Shown in pieces: positions 1 through 11,204 of a DNA stretch of 64,000 nt. The position numbers and the translations under genes are program-made. Below the pieces are notes generated by a model that saw only the letters and a program-made list of their open reading frames with translations, did not search any database and was not told the DNA's origin. Origin of the DNA: Algibacter lectus (lineage in GTDB: Bacteria; Bacteroidota; Bacteroidia; Flavobacteriales; Flavobacteriaceae); assembly GCF_900112395.1 (NCBI RefSeq), contig NZ_FOLN01000016.1:1-64000 (forward strand), written 5' to 3'. Each line of letters opens with the position of its first letter. Position 1 is the first letter of the stretch.

Positions 1-468
1 TTGTGCTAAACTCAACCTAAATAACCAAAGGTAAAGTGTATTGAATGAGTTGTTTATAATTTATAATTGCTTTTTTATTTTCTTCAATATGAGTTTGTTG
101 CGTAATCATGGAGGTTCAACCCTGATGAGATTGTTTAATTATGAGGGAAGTTAGTTTAAGATTTATTTTTTCTAACTAAAAGAGGGCTAATAAGGCCGTT
201 TAAGGAGCTTAATGATGATTTTGAATACTAGGTAATATAATCTTCCAAACTTAATTGTAAAGTTGTTTATATGATTTCATTTTATTAGAATGTAATTTTG
301 CTTTTATAATTAGATTCATTTTGATCAAATTTTATTATATCCCCATGCTTTTCATTCTAAATATTTTTTTTGTTTTTAAATTAATTAAAAAATTGTTTTT
401 TTCTTGCTAATCTAGTTATTTAATTAATCGAAAAATTTGCGTATAAATTAGGCTAATTCTTTTCAAAA

Positions 469-499
469 ACAAGAGGTTTTTTGAGCAAAAACGTCTTGT
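469..499 (+). terminator. Stem-loop, possible terminator or small RNA end
   Basis: ACAAGA (469-474) pairs with TCTTGT (494-499) and, after a 1x1 G/G mismatch, GTTTTT (476-481) pairs with AAAAAC (487-492) around the loop TGAGC. A short T-rich run follows. No gene upstream inside the window would need a terminator, so it may belong to an unseen transcript from the left. Confidence 0.4.
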
Positions 500-530
500 A
501 ATTTTTGATAGAAATCAAACTTTTGCAGAT

Positions 531-670
531 GGGAGCGAGAGCGATAGTAGTGGCATCCTTTCTGGGTAAAACGCTTATTCTGTTTTAGTGTTACTATTTG
601 TAATTGAGTAAAGTAGCCGAAATACTTATACGAAAAGGTAAATGCACAAATAGATGTAGCGGATAGCGCG
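531..670 (+). repeat. Dispersed structured repeat, copy 1
   Basis: The left arm begins GGGAGCGAGAGCGATAG and ends in GGCATCC; the right arm is AGATGTAGCGGATAGCGCG at 652-670, followed by a T run. Copy 2 at 13734-13872 (minus) has the same left arm apart from a 6-nt GAGCGA duplication here and two C/T changes. Its right arm matches at 16 of 19 positions and its total length is about 140 bp. The middles differ. This points to a dispersed, non-coding, probably structured element. Confidence 0.65.
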
Positions 671-826
671 TTTTTTAATTTTTCTTAAAAACTCGTACTT
701 TTAATAATGATTTATTGTGGAATTCTTAAATTTTTTTTGCTTTATTTTTATTTTGTGAATAATATGGGTTTTATGAAGAATTGTTACAAATCTGCTATGC
801 TTTATCTCCTTTCGTGTCAAAAATGA

Positions 827-3139
<2,313 letters not shown>

Positions 3140-3165
3140 GAGCATTTTAAATTGTTTCAAATTAT

Positions 3166-3196
3166 AAAAAAGCACCCATTTGGGTGCTTTTTTTGT
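3166..3196. terminator. Bidirectional rho-independent terminator
   Basis: AGCACCCA (3171-3178) pairs with TGGGTGCT (3181-3188), flanked by an A run on the left and a T run on the right. It can therefore stop transcription from both icd and the convergent TPR lipoprotein gene. Confidence 0.85.
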
Positions 3197-3219
3197 TTTA
3201 TAAAAAATTGGTTTGATTT

Positions 3220-3708
3220 CTAATTGTACTTAATAGTTCTGAAGGCCATTTCATTGGCGTAGTTGAAAGCATCTTGATAATATGCTGCTCTCATATTTAT
3301 AGCTTCATCATCATAGGGGTGAGTATCGAGGTAAGTTTCAATATCGTTTAAAAAATAGGTGTCATCATTTTTTAAATGAATTATAGCACGATTTTTAAAA
3401 ACATCTGATTTTTCGCCTTCTAAGCTAATAACTTGATCAAAGTTGACTAGTGCATCATCGAGAACGTTTAAGTGATATAAAGCAATTCCTTTTACTTTAA
3501 AAGCTATAGCTAAGGTGTCTGTAATGTCAATGGCTTTATCACTATATTTAATTGCTGTTCTATAGTCTTCTATGGCATTATATTGATTTGCTTTTTTTAT
3601 ATAGTAGTCGTAGACCCTAAGTTGGTCTTGTTCTGAAAATCTTGAACCACAATTACATAGTAATAAAAACAAAACGCATGACGTTATACTTTTATATAAC
3701 TTTATCAT
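3220..3708 (-). CDS. TPR-repeat lipoprotein
   Basis: The 162-residue product starts with a hydrophobic signal sequence ending LLLCNCGS, a loose lipobox, so it is probably membrane-anchored on the periplasmic side. Residues from about 35 on form TPR-type helical pairs (YNAIEDYRTAIKYSDKAI, LDDALVNFDQVISLEG), which usually mediate protein contacts. The frame is open 17 codons further upstream, but the ATG at 3708 has AAGGAT just before it and places the signal peptide at the N-terminus. It is convergent with icd. The partner and function are unknown. Confidence 0.7.
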   Translation of the reverse strand: MIKLYKSITSCVLFLLLCNCGSRFSEQDQLRVYDYYIKKANQYNAIEDYRTAIKYSDKAIDITDTLAIAFKVKGIALYHLNVLDDALVNFDQVISLEGEKSDVFKNRAIIHLKNDDTYFLNDIETYLDTHPYDDEAINMRAAYYQDAFNYANEMAFRTIKYN

Positions 3709-3810
3709 AGCTATCCTTTTTAAGTGTTTATTGTACAAATAAAAAGAGCAACTAGACAATACATGTCCGGTTAAGGAATGAAATAAAAAAGAGGACTTAT
3801 AAGAAGTTGT

Positions 3811-4800
3811 TTAACGAATAAAATCAGAATAATAGTGTTGTAAGATAAAATCATGTTGTTCTACAATCGTTTCTATTAACCAGTGTGGTTCTATAACTTT
3901 TACCCACATATTAAATTTAAATAACTCAATGAGGAACTCGTAATTTGGTTTTAGAGTTACCAAAATTTCACCAAAGATATCTTCGTCTGTATAATCTAAA
4001 ACGTCAGTATTCATTTTAACGGGACGGCTTATAATAATTTGAGAATGGTGGAGTGGTTTAGATTCTAAATATTTAAAGTGGTGGTTTGCTACCTTTAGTC
4101 TAATAGTTTCGGTTTTAATATCATTATTTAAAATTCCGAAGGCATCTTTAAAGTAAAGAGACTCGTCAAAAGAATAAGGTTCTTGTACAAATTCTTCAGT
4201 AATTGTAATATTAGAAACACGTTTATCTAAACAAAGTACTTTTACGCCAATAGCTTCATTATAAACTAATAAATACCAAGCTTTATTGGCTTCTTTTATA
4301 TGTAGAGGCTGAACTTTAGCTTGTTTAATTTCAGTAAACCGGTCGTCGTCATACCAGCCTTCATAATTAATTTTAATATAAACTTTACGTTCTATGGCTT
4401 TAACTAAACCTAAAATATTGATTTCGGTGTTTAAAGAGGATTCTTCGGTGGTAATATAAGGAGACCATTGGCGCTCTTTGTGGCTCGCTAAAAATAATTC
4501 CATTTTATCGAAAACTGTACGGTGCGTTTTAGTTATTACCGATTGATTGACCATATAATGGCCTTTGTGCCTAATATGTTCAATTTCTACTCCAAAAAAG
4601 GATTCGATATCTTTTACATCTCGGCTTATTGTCTTTTCATTACTTACCAATAAACCTTGGTATAGCTTATCGCCAAGATGATAATCTAAATATATTTTTT
4701 CTAATATGCTGATTATCTCTTTTCTAGACTTGCAATTATTGATAGAAGTGGTAGCTAATATTTCATAGATATGAAATTTTCTAATAAAATCTGGGGTCAT
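3811..4800 (-). CDS. WYL-domain transcriptional regulator
   Basis: Predicted DNA-binding regulator of about 329 residues. The N-terminal 85 residues form a helix-turn-helix region (KTISRDVKDIESFFGVEI resembles the recognition helix of YafY-type regulators). The middle holds the WYL-type ligand domain (IKINYEGWYDDDRF, VQPLHIKEANKAWYLLVYNE), followed by a C-terminal WCX-like extension. WYL domains are thought to sense nucleic acids or nucleotides. I chose the ATG at 4800, where homology-like sequence begins; the frame is open to 4920 but that part overlaps the divergent flippase gene. The target is unknown; the divergent neighbour is the obvious candidate. Confidence 0.8.
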   Translation of the reverse strand: MTPDFIRKFHIYEILATTSINNCKSRKEIISILEKIYLDYHLGDKLYQGLLVSNEKTISRDVKDIESFFGVEIEHIRHKGHYMVNQSVITKTHRTVFDKMELFLASHKERQWSPYITTEESSLNTEINILGLVKAIERKVYIKINYEGWYDDDRFTEIKQAKVQPLHIKEANKAWYLLVYNEAIGVKVLCLDKRVSNITITEEFVQEPYSFDESLYFKDAFGILNNDIKTETIRLKVANHHFKYLESKPLHHSQIIISRPVKMNTDVLDYTDEDIFGEILVTLKPNYEFLIELFKFNMWVKVIEPHWLIETIVEQHDFILQHYYSDFIR

Positions 4801-4882
4801 CAAATAGGGGTTTGAAGTTTCCAAGATAATAAAATTTGTTGAAAACTTATGATATAGTGCTATTTTAGCCAAAAAATGCCCG

Positions 4883-6151
4883 TTGAGTTTATTCAGTAAA
4901 AAAGATTTCGCAAATGCCAAATGGTATATAATAGAAAAAGTTTGTCAGTTAATTGTAGGGATTTATATTACCCCTAAAATTTTTAATAGTTTAGGTGCGT
5001 TCAATTCGGGCGAATTAGAAATTTCAAAGGCCATTGTTGGTGTATTAGCGCCTTTTTTCTTTCTTGGTTTATCGGCTATATGTATTCGTGAATTAGTGTT
5101 TAAACCTAAAATGAAAAACCAAATTATTGGCACCACTTTACTACTTCGCTTATGCAGTTTTGTGCTACTTTCACTGTGTTTATTAATCTATACTTATTTT
5201 ACAAATACAAGTGAAATCACTTTTATTGTTTTAATTATAGCGTTTAGTTATCTGTTTAGAATTAGTGATGTTATAGAATACTTTTTTGTTGCTAAGAAAA
5301 AATATAAATACGTGTTTATCTGTAAAGTTATAACATTAATACTTGTATTAATTGTTCAGTATTATGGAGTGGAGCGTAATTTTGGTGCATTTTATTTTGC
5401 AGGAGTTTTGTTTTTTGAATTCGCTATGCAAACCCTTATTTATTTTGGTGTTATTGTCTATTCAAAAGAATTAAATCTTACCAAATTATCTTGGTCTTTT
5501 CCATTGGCTAAAGATTTATTGGTTTCAGCTTTACCTTTATTACTCACTAATTTTATAATAGTTTTTTACTTAGCTATAGACGATTTTTTTATCAACACAT
5601 ATTTAGGAAGCGCAGCAAATGGTGTGTTTTCCGTGGTAAATTTTTTGGTTATTTTTATTACATGGAGTATCGGAGCAGCTTTTATCTATGGCTTATATCC
5701 AGCTTTAGCTGAATGTTATTTAGAAGATAAAATTTTATACGCCAAACGCTTGAAGTTTATGCTTACAGTGGTTAGTGTTTTCGGTATCTGTATTGGACTA
5801 TTTTATACTTTTTTAGGAGATTATGTAATATCGACTCAATATGATAAAAGCTTTGAAGCAGCCAAAACCCCACTAAAAATTTTTGCTTGGGCACCTATAT
5901 TTGTTTTTGTAGGTATGTTGTTTGAAAAGCATTTGGTGAATCAGAATAAATTAAATCGAAATGTTTACCGCTTTATTTTGGGTTGTGCAGTAAATGCCTT
6001 GTTGTGTTTTTTATTCATTCCAAAATATCATCTTATTGGAGCAGCTTTTGCACTTTTATTAAGTCATTTTGTAACCAATATTGTGTTTGTTTTCTTATTT
6101 AAATCTTACAGACAAGATATGTGGTTGCTTTTACTGAATAAAACGAAATAA
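4883..6151 (+). CDS. Oligosaccharide flippase, Wzx/MATE-like
   Basis: Integral inner-membrane protein of 422 residues with about 12 hydrophobic segments. The N-terminus (EKVCQLIVGIYITPKIFNSLG, followed by a GLSAICIRELV-like loop) matches the polysaccharide biosynthesis flippase family, which moves lipid-linked oligosaccharides across the membrane. No ATG is available in frame after the stop at 4850, so the TTG at 4883 is the likely start. No glycosyltransferase genes lie nearby, so the substrate cannot be inferred. It is divergent from the WYL regulator and about 58 bp upstream of the TonB receptor gene, which may be co-transcribed. Confidence 0.8.
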   Translation: MSLFSKKDFANAKWYIIEKVCQLIVGIYITPKIFNSLGAFNSGELEISKAIVGVLAPFFFLGLSAICIRELVFKPKMKNQIIGTTLLLRLCSFVLLSLCLLIYTYFTNTSEITFIVLIIAFSYLFRISDVIEYFFVAKKKYKYVFICKVITLILVLIVQYYGVERNFGAFYFAGVLFFEFAMQTLIYFGVIVYSKELNLTKLSWSFPLAKDLLVSALPLLLTNFIIVFYLAIDDFFINTYLGSAANGVFSVVNFLVIFITWSIGAAFIYGLYPALAECYLEDKILYAKRLKFMLTVVSVFGICIGLFYTFLGDYVISTQYDKSFEAAKTPLKIFAWAPIFVFVGMLFEKHLVNQNKLNRNVYRFILGCAVNALLCFLFIPKYHLIGAAFALLLSHFVTNIVFVFLFKSYRQDMWLLLLNKTK

Positions 6152-6209
6152 TACATGGAAATGATTATAAGTTAGATGCTTTTATTTATTTTTATAAAAA
6201 ATTCCCTTA

Positions 6210-8585
6210 ATGAAAAACCTTTTCTTGTGGCTAATTATAGCTTGTTCTTTTTTTAGTCTTTCCCTAAATGCACAAAGTAAATTTACAATAAGCGGAACCA
6301 TTTCTGAAGCAAGTAGTAATGAAACCTTAATTGGGGTCAATATTATTTTTCCCGAAATACAGTCAGGAACCACAACTAACGAATATGGTTTTTATTCCAT
6401 TACGCTATCTGAAGGTACTTATAAACTAGCGGTAAGCTATTTAGGTTTTAACACCATTGTTGAAACGGTAGAACTTACTGGCGATGTGGTTAAAAACTTC
6501 AGTTTAACTGATACTTTAGAAAGTTTGGATGAAGTTGTAATTACCGAAAACATCGAAAAGCTCAATATTAAAGCTCCACAAATGAGTGTAAATAAATTGA
6601 GTTCTACTACTATAAAAGAAATACCAGTAGTACTAGGTGAGGCCGATATTATTAAAGCTATTACGTTGTTACCAGGTGTTACAACAGCTGGAGAAGCGGC
6701 TTCCGGATTTAATGTTCGTGGTGGTGCGGCCGATCAGAATTTAATTCTTTTAGATGAAGCGACCATTTATAATTCGTCGCATTTATTTGGTTTTTTCTCA
6801 GTATTTAATCCTGATGCAATTAAAGATTTAAAACTTTATAAAGGAGGTATTCCTGCTAGATATGGTGGGCGTGTTTCATCGGTTTTAGATATTTATCAAA
6901 AAGAAGGTAATAGTAAAGAGTTTCATGCTAATGGTGGTATTGGTATAGTATCGAGTCGATTATTGCTTGAAGGTCCTTTAGAAAAAGATAAAGGTTCGTT
7001 TTTATTAGGAGGACGATCTAGTTATGCGCATTTGTTTTTACCACTTTTTGATTTAGATAATAAAGCTTATTTCTACGATTTAAACACCAAATTGAGTTAT
7101 AAAATAGACGATAATAATAATGTGTATTTCTCGGGGTATTTTGGACGAGATGTATTCAGTATTGCTGATACTTTCGAAAATACCTATGGTAATTCAGTCT
7201 TAAACTTTAGATGGAATCATTTATTTTCCGATAAAATATTTTCAAACCTATCACTAATTTATTCCGATTATTACTACGGACTAAAACTTAATTTTGTAGA
7301 ATTCGATTGGAATTCTGGCATTCAAAATTTTAATTTAAAGTACGATTTCAAACATTATCTAACCAATAAAATAAAATTACAATACGGTTTAAATAGTATT
7401 TATTATGCCTTTAATCCAGGTGATATCAAGCCAACGGTAGAAAGTTCTGGCATTAACCCATTTAAATTAACTCAAAAATATGCTTTTGAGAATGCTATCT
7501 ATTTAGATGCTGAACATAAGGTTTCCGATAAATTATCATTGTCTTATGGTTTGCGTTTAAGCACGTTTCACCGTTTAGGTCAAGATGAACTTAATGTTTA
7601 TGAAAACGACCAAGCTGTTGTTTTTAATGAGGATTTTCAAATTTACGAAAAGGCAAACCCTATAGATACTGAAACCTTTGATAGGAGTGATGTTATAGAA
7701 CGTTTTGTTAATCTAGAACCACGTGCTTCCGTGGCTTACCAACTTAATACAGTGTCTTCCTTAAAGGCTAGTTATAATAGAATGACACAGTATTTGCACT
7801 TGCTTTCCAACACAAATTCTCCAACACCTTTAGATGTTTGGACGCCGAGTGGAAAATATATTAAACCACAATTATTAGATCAATATGCTGTTGGGTATTT
7901 TAAAGAATTTAATGATAGTAAATATTCTTTGGAAGTTGAAAGTTTTTATAAAACGATAAAGAATAGAATTGATTATATAGATGGTGCCGATTTGGTTGCC
8001 AACAATGCCATTGAGCAAGTGGTGCTAAACGGAAAAGCAAGGGCTTATGGTTTAGAGGTTTTATTCAGAAAAAATGAAGGTCGTTTTAAAGGATGGTTAG
8101 CCTATACGTTGTCTAAATCAGAACAGCAAACAGAAGGAAGGACTTCCAATGAAATAGGAATTAATAATGGAAATTGGTACAATACACCTTATGATAAAAC
8201 ACATGATATCTCGCTTACCGGAAGTTATGATTTAAATGAAAAATGGAAATTAAACGGTAACTTTTTATTTCAAACTGGGCAACCGGCTACATTTCCAAAT
8301 GGTCAATATCAATACAATGGTGTAACTGTGCCTAGTTACAATAATAGAAATGCAGATAGATTGCCTGTTTATCATCGTTTAGATATTTCAGCTACTTATA
8401 CAGCTAAACCAGAGAAGAAATCGGGTTTACAAAGCTATTGGGTTTTTGGAATTTATAATGCTTATAACAGAAAAAATGCAGCTTCTGTTTCCTTTAGTGC
8501 CAATCAAGATACGGGTGCTAATGAAGCGAATAGATTGGCCATTTTTGGAATTATTCCTTCAGTTTCTTACAATTTCAAATTTTAA
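6210..8585 (+). CDS. TonB-dependent outer-membrane receptor with carboxypeptidase-regulatory-like domain
   Basis: Product of 791 residues. The signal peptide ends LSLNA before Gln. A carboxypeptidase-D-regulatory-like beta-sandwich (about residues 25-105; TISGTISEASSNETLIGVNI, TNEYGFYSITL) precedes a plug domain (about 115-230; GFNVRGGAADQNLILLDE) and a beta-barrel ending in Phe (SVSYNFKF). Such receptors import large nutrients using TonB energy. The gene for a DUF4249 lipoprotein follows 4 nt downstream, a pairing common in Bacteroidetes. The substrate is unknown. Confidence 0.93.
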   Translation: MKNLFLWLIIACSFFSLSLNAQSKFTISGTISEASSNETLIGVNIIFPEIQSGTTTNEYGFYSITLSEGTYKLAVSYLGFNTIVETVELTGDVVKNFSLTDTLESLDEVVITENIEKLNIKAPQMSVNKLSSTTIKEIPVVLGEADIIKAITLLPGVTTAGEAASGFNVRGGAADQNLILLDEATIYNSSHLFGFFSVFNPDAIKDLKLYKGGIPARYGGRVSSVLDIYQKEGNSKEFHANGGIGIVSSRLLLEGPLEKDKGSFLLGGRSSYAHLFLPLFDLDNKAYFYDLNTKLSYKIDDNNNVYFSGYFGRDVFSIADTFENTYGNSVLNFRWNHLFSDKIFSNLSLIYSDYYYGLKLNFVEFDWNSGIQNFNLKYDFKHYLTNKIKLQYGLNSIYYAFNPGDIKPTVESSGINPFKLTQKYAFENAIYLDAEHKVSDKLSLSYGLRLSTFHRLGQDELNVYENDQAVVFNEDFQIYEKANPIDTETFDRSDVIERFVNLEPRASVAYQLNTVSSLKASYNRMTQYLHLLSNTNSPTPLDVWTPSGKYIKPQLLDQYAVGYFKEFNDSKYSLEVESFYKTIKNRIDYIDGADLVANNAIEQVVLNGKARAYGLEVLFRKNEGRFKGWLAYTLSKSEQQTEGRTSNEIGINNGNWYNTPYDKTHDISLTGSYDLNEKWKLNGNFLFQTGQPATFPNGQYQYNGVTVPSYNNRNADRLPVYHRLDISATYTAKPEKKSGLQSYWVFGIYNAYNRKNAASVSFSANQDTGANEANRLAIFGIIPSVSYNFKF

Positions 8586-8589
8586 TATC

Positions 8590-9405
8590 ATGAATAAAAT
8601 TATATATATATTACTTATAAGTTTAAGTTTTACAGCTTGTGAAGACGTTATAGATTTAGAATTAAACTCTGCCGAGCCACGTTTAGTTATTGATGCTTCG
8701 CTTAAATGGATTAAAGGTACCGACGGTAAAAATCAATTTATAAGGTTAACATTAAGCGCTCCCTTTTACGATCTAGAAGTACCGCCTGCAAATGGTGCCG
8801 TTGTAACGGTTACAGATACAAACAATAATAACTTTAACTTTATTGAAGATGGAGATACCGGTATTTATGTCAATAATGCATTTATACCAGAAATTAATGG
8901 CGTTTATACACTTAGTATTAATTATAACGATGAAATTTATAGAGGCACAGAGCAGTTAATGGCTGTGGCAGATATAGATCGCGTTGAGCAAAAAAATGAT
9001 GGCGGTTTTTCTGGAGATGAAATAGAGTTAAAAGCATATTATACCGACCCAGAAGGTATGGGTAACTATTATTTATTTGAATTTGATATACAGGAAACTA
9101 ATAGTGTAAGTCTAGAAGTTTATGATGATGAATTTACAGATGGAAATGAGATTTTTGCTTTTTACACAGATGAAGATTTGGAGGCTGGCTCAGAATTAAC
9201 TGTATATAATAACGGAATTTCCGAACGGTTTTATGAGTATATGGTGGTTTTATTACAGCAAACAGATGATACTGGTGGCGATCCTTTTGAAACACAACCA
9301 GCTACAGTTCGTGGAAATTGTGTAAACGAAACAAATCCAGATAATTACCCTTTCGGGTATTTTAGAGCTTCGGAAGTTTCGGTGCTGAATTATACTGTGG
9401 AATAA
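8590..9405 (+). CDS. DUF4249 surface lipoprotein
   Basis: The 271-residue lipoprotein has a signal ending SLSFTAC (lipobox cysteine at residue 16). DUF4249 members are companions of TonB receptors and probably sit on or under the outer membrane; their biochemical role is not known. Motifs seen are VIDASLKW, ANGAVVTVTD and YTLSINYND, consistent with beta-sandwich domains. The frame is open upstream to 8446 inside the receptor gene, but the ATG at 8590 starts the signal peptide. It is tightly coupled to the receptor gene. Confidence 0.85.
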   Translation: MNKIIYILLISLSFTACEDVIDLELNSAEPRLVIDASLKWIKGTDGKNQFIRLTLSAPFYDLEVPPANGAVVTVTDTNNNNFNFIEDGDTGIYVNNAFIPEINGVYTLSINYNDEIYRGTEQLMAVADIDRVEQKNDGGFSGDEIELKAYYTDPEGMGNYYLFEFDIQETNSVSLEVYDDEFTDGNEIFAFYTDEDLEAGSELTVYNNGISERFYEYMVVLLQQTDDTGGDPFETQPATVRGNCVNETNPDNYPFGYFRASEVSVLNYTVE

Positions 9406-9412
9406 TATTTAA

Positions 9413-9526
9413 AAATTAAATTCTCTTGAAAATTTCTGGCAAGATTATTACATATTGAGACAACTTAAGCTCTATGATTTTATAAATGATAAAAAGATAG
9501 AAGTTGAGGATGTTCTTTACGGTTAA
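9413..9526 (+). pseudogene. Possible relic of a coding sequence (C-terminal tail)
   Basis: A stop-bounded frame with no start codon reads LENFWQDYYILRQLKLYDF and then an acidic tail ending VEDVLYG and TAA at 9524-9526. It has protein-like composition (W, Y and charged pairs), unlike the surrounding spacer. It may be the leftover 3' end of a deleted gene. I do not recognise the family, and chance cannot be excluded over 37 codons. Confidence 0.3.
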
Positions 9527-9553
9527 GACCTCAATAATTCATATTTTTGAAAT

Positions 9554-10378
9554 ATGATGAAATTCACAAAAACTACAGAACAAGATTCTAATTATAATCA
9601 TCTTGAAAAGATGAATCTTTCTGAATTATTAAATAGTATAAATAAGGAAGATAAAAGTGTACCATTAGCGGTTGAGAAAGCATTACCACAAATAGAAAAA
9701 TTAGTAGAACAAATTGTTTCTAAATTGAAACAAGGCGGACGTTTATTTTACATGGGAGCAGGTACTAGCGGCCGTTTGGGTATTTTAGACGCTTCAGAAT
9801 GTCCTCCAACATTTGGTGTATCCCCAGATCTAGTTATTGGGCTTATAGCTGGTGGCGATCATGCTATTAGGCATGCTGTGGAGTTTGCCGAAGATTCACT
9901 AACCCAGGGTTGGGAAGATTTAAAACAACATAACATTACAGATAAAGACGTAGTTGTCGGTATTGCTGCCTCGGGCACAACGCCTTACGTTATTGCTGCT
10001 TTAGAGCAATGTAATGAGAATAATATTATTACAGGATGTATTTCTTGTAATAAAAATAGCCCGTTGTCTCTAACGGCTCAGTTTCCTGTAGAACCTATTG
10101 TAGGTCCAGAGTTTGTAACGGGGAGTTCTAGGATGAAAGCAGGAACGGCTCAAAAACTAGTGATGAATATGATAACCACATCAACCATGATCCAGTTGGG
10201 GCATATTAAAGGGAATAAAATGGTCGACATGCAATTAAGCAATAACAAGCTTTTTGATCGTGGAACAAAAATGATTATGGCGGAACTTAATATTCCAAGA
10301 ACCGAAGCTGAAAAATTACTTCAAACATACAAAAACGTAAGATTAGCAATTCAAAATTATAATGATGGACGAAAATAG
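9554..10378 (+). CDS. murQ: N-acetylmuramic acid 6-phosphate etherase
   Basis: Cleaves the lactyl ether of MurNAc-6-phosphate to GlcNAc-6-phosphate and D-lactate in cell-wall recycling (cytosol). The 274-residue protein has the SIS-fold hallmarks: GAGTSGRLGILDASECPPT (catalytic Glu near residue 82), GIAASGTTPYVIAAL, and TGSSRMKAGTAQKLVMNM. It is slightly shorter than the E. coli enzyme (298), with the helical tail trimmed. Two ATGs are adjacent (9554, 9557). A TATTTTTG element at 9542-9549 lies so close that the leader would be almost absent if it is the promoter. It overlaps the next gene by 14-17 nt. Confidence 0.95.
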   Translation: MMKFTKTTEQDSNYNHLEKMNLSELLNSINKEDKSVPLAVEKALPQIEKLVEQIVSKLKQGGRLFYMGAGTSGRLGILDASECPPTFGVSPDLVIGLIAGGDHAIRHAVEFAEDSLTQGWEDLKQHNITDKDVVVGIAASGTTPYVIAALEQCNENNIITGCISCNKNSPLSLTAQFPVEPIVGPEFVTGSSRMKAGTAQKLVMNMITTSTMIQLGHIKGNKMVDMQLSNNKLFDRGTKMIMAELNIPRTEAEKLLQTYKNVRLAIQNYNDGRK

Positions 10379-10595
10379 AACAGACAAAGTATTACTTTAT
10401 AAAGGTATAAAAACCATGATTTTTGCAGTATTAACACTCTTTATGGGACCCATAATATTGAGTATGGCTTTAAGTCAACCAGAAAATAAGCTTTATATTC
10501 CGCTTTTAGCTGTGGGGCTTTTAATATGTGCTTTTGCGGTGTTTTTAATTTTTAAAGGCATCAGGTTAATTATGAATAGTATGTTTAAAAAATAA
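10365..10595 (+). CDS. DUF6095-like two-TM membrane protein
   Basis: Small protein of 76 residues with two hydrophobic segments (about 14-36 and 44-66) and a basic C-terminus. It resembles the flavobacterial DUF6095 family, often found next to murQ. The start overlaps the murQ 3' end, so the two are translationally coupled; ATGs occur at 10362 and 10365. Function is unknown; the context suggests a link to cell-wall turnover. Confidence 0.7.
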   Translation: MDENRTDKVLLYKGIKTMIFAVLTLFMGPIILSMALSQPENKLYIPLLAVGLLICAFAVFLIFKGIRLIMNSMFKK

Positions 10596-10608
10596 CAAGG
10601 CTAATCAA

Positions 10609-11112
10609 TTAACATTTTTCTGAAGCGGCTTTAGGAGTCGTTGGGTTGTATCCAAATTCACAATCTTCTAGCTCAATTTTCAAACCATTCATAATATAGC
10701 TTATAATGGCGTAATGATGGATGGTATGGCTATTGGCCTGGGATAATAAAGCGGCATACGTATAAGCCATTTCGGTTTTACCCAAGCCTAAATCGTCAAT
10801 AACAGTTATTTTAGAGTTTACATCAATATCTAAAGATTGTAATTTTTCTTTAGTAATATTTAAATAGTTTAACGCAGCATGGCATTGGTTTTCTACATCT
10901 GTATTTCTACATCGTGCAGTTAAATCAACCTCTAGATTTTCATTCATATTAAAAATACAATTATAGAAGTCTAAAATATGACGAATATGAGAGCCAATAC
11001 TCGAGTAGTATGGAGCAACCGATGCATCACATAAATTGGCATCGCATAAGTTATGTAATAGTAGTTCTGCCTTTTGTAATGTTTTTAAACTTGATGCAAT
11101 AATTATATCCAT
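10609..11112 (-). CDS. DinB-like putative metal-binding protein
   Basis: About 167 residues, predicted four-helix bundle. IGSHIRHILDFYNC near residue 44 and ANSHTIHHYAII near 131 supply the spaced histidines expected of the DinB/YfiT metal site. Family members include thiol-dependent transferases, but the activity of this one cannot be deduced. The frame allows a GTG at 11118; the ATG at 11112 is preferred. It is convergent with the DUF6095-like gene, with 13 nt between stops. Confidence 0.7.
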   Translation of the reverse strand: MDIIIASSLKTLQKAELLLHNLCDANLCDASVAPYYSSIGSHIRHILDFYNCIFNMNENLEVDLTARCRNTDVENQCHAALNYLNITKEKLQSLDIDVNSKITVIDDLGLGKTEMAYTYAALLSQANSHTIHHYAIISYIMNGLKIELEDCEFGYNPTTPKAASEKC

Positions 11113-11204
11113 GGACACTAAAATAATAATTTAAGTACGAAATGAGTTGTTTTTAGTCTTTAAACATCATATTCCTTACAAAAAAATAAATACGTGCTAT
11201 TAAG

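Noticed and set aside
4801-4920. 40-residue N-terminal extension of the WYL regulator
   Set aside because: It overlaps the divergent flippase gene and lacks family character.
8446-8589. Upstream start for the DUF4249 protein
   Set aside because: This part lies inside the TonB receptor gene and would bury the lipoprotein signal that begins at 8590.
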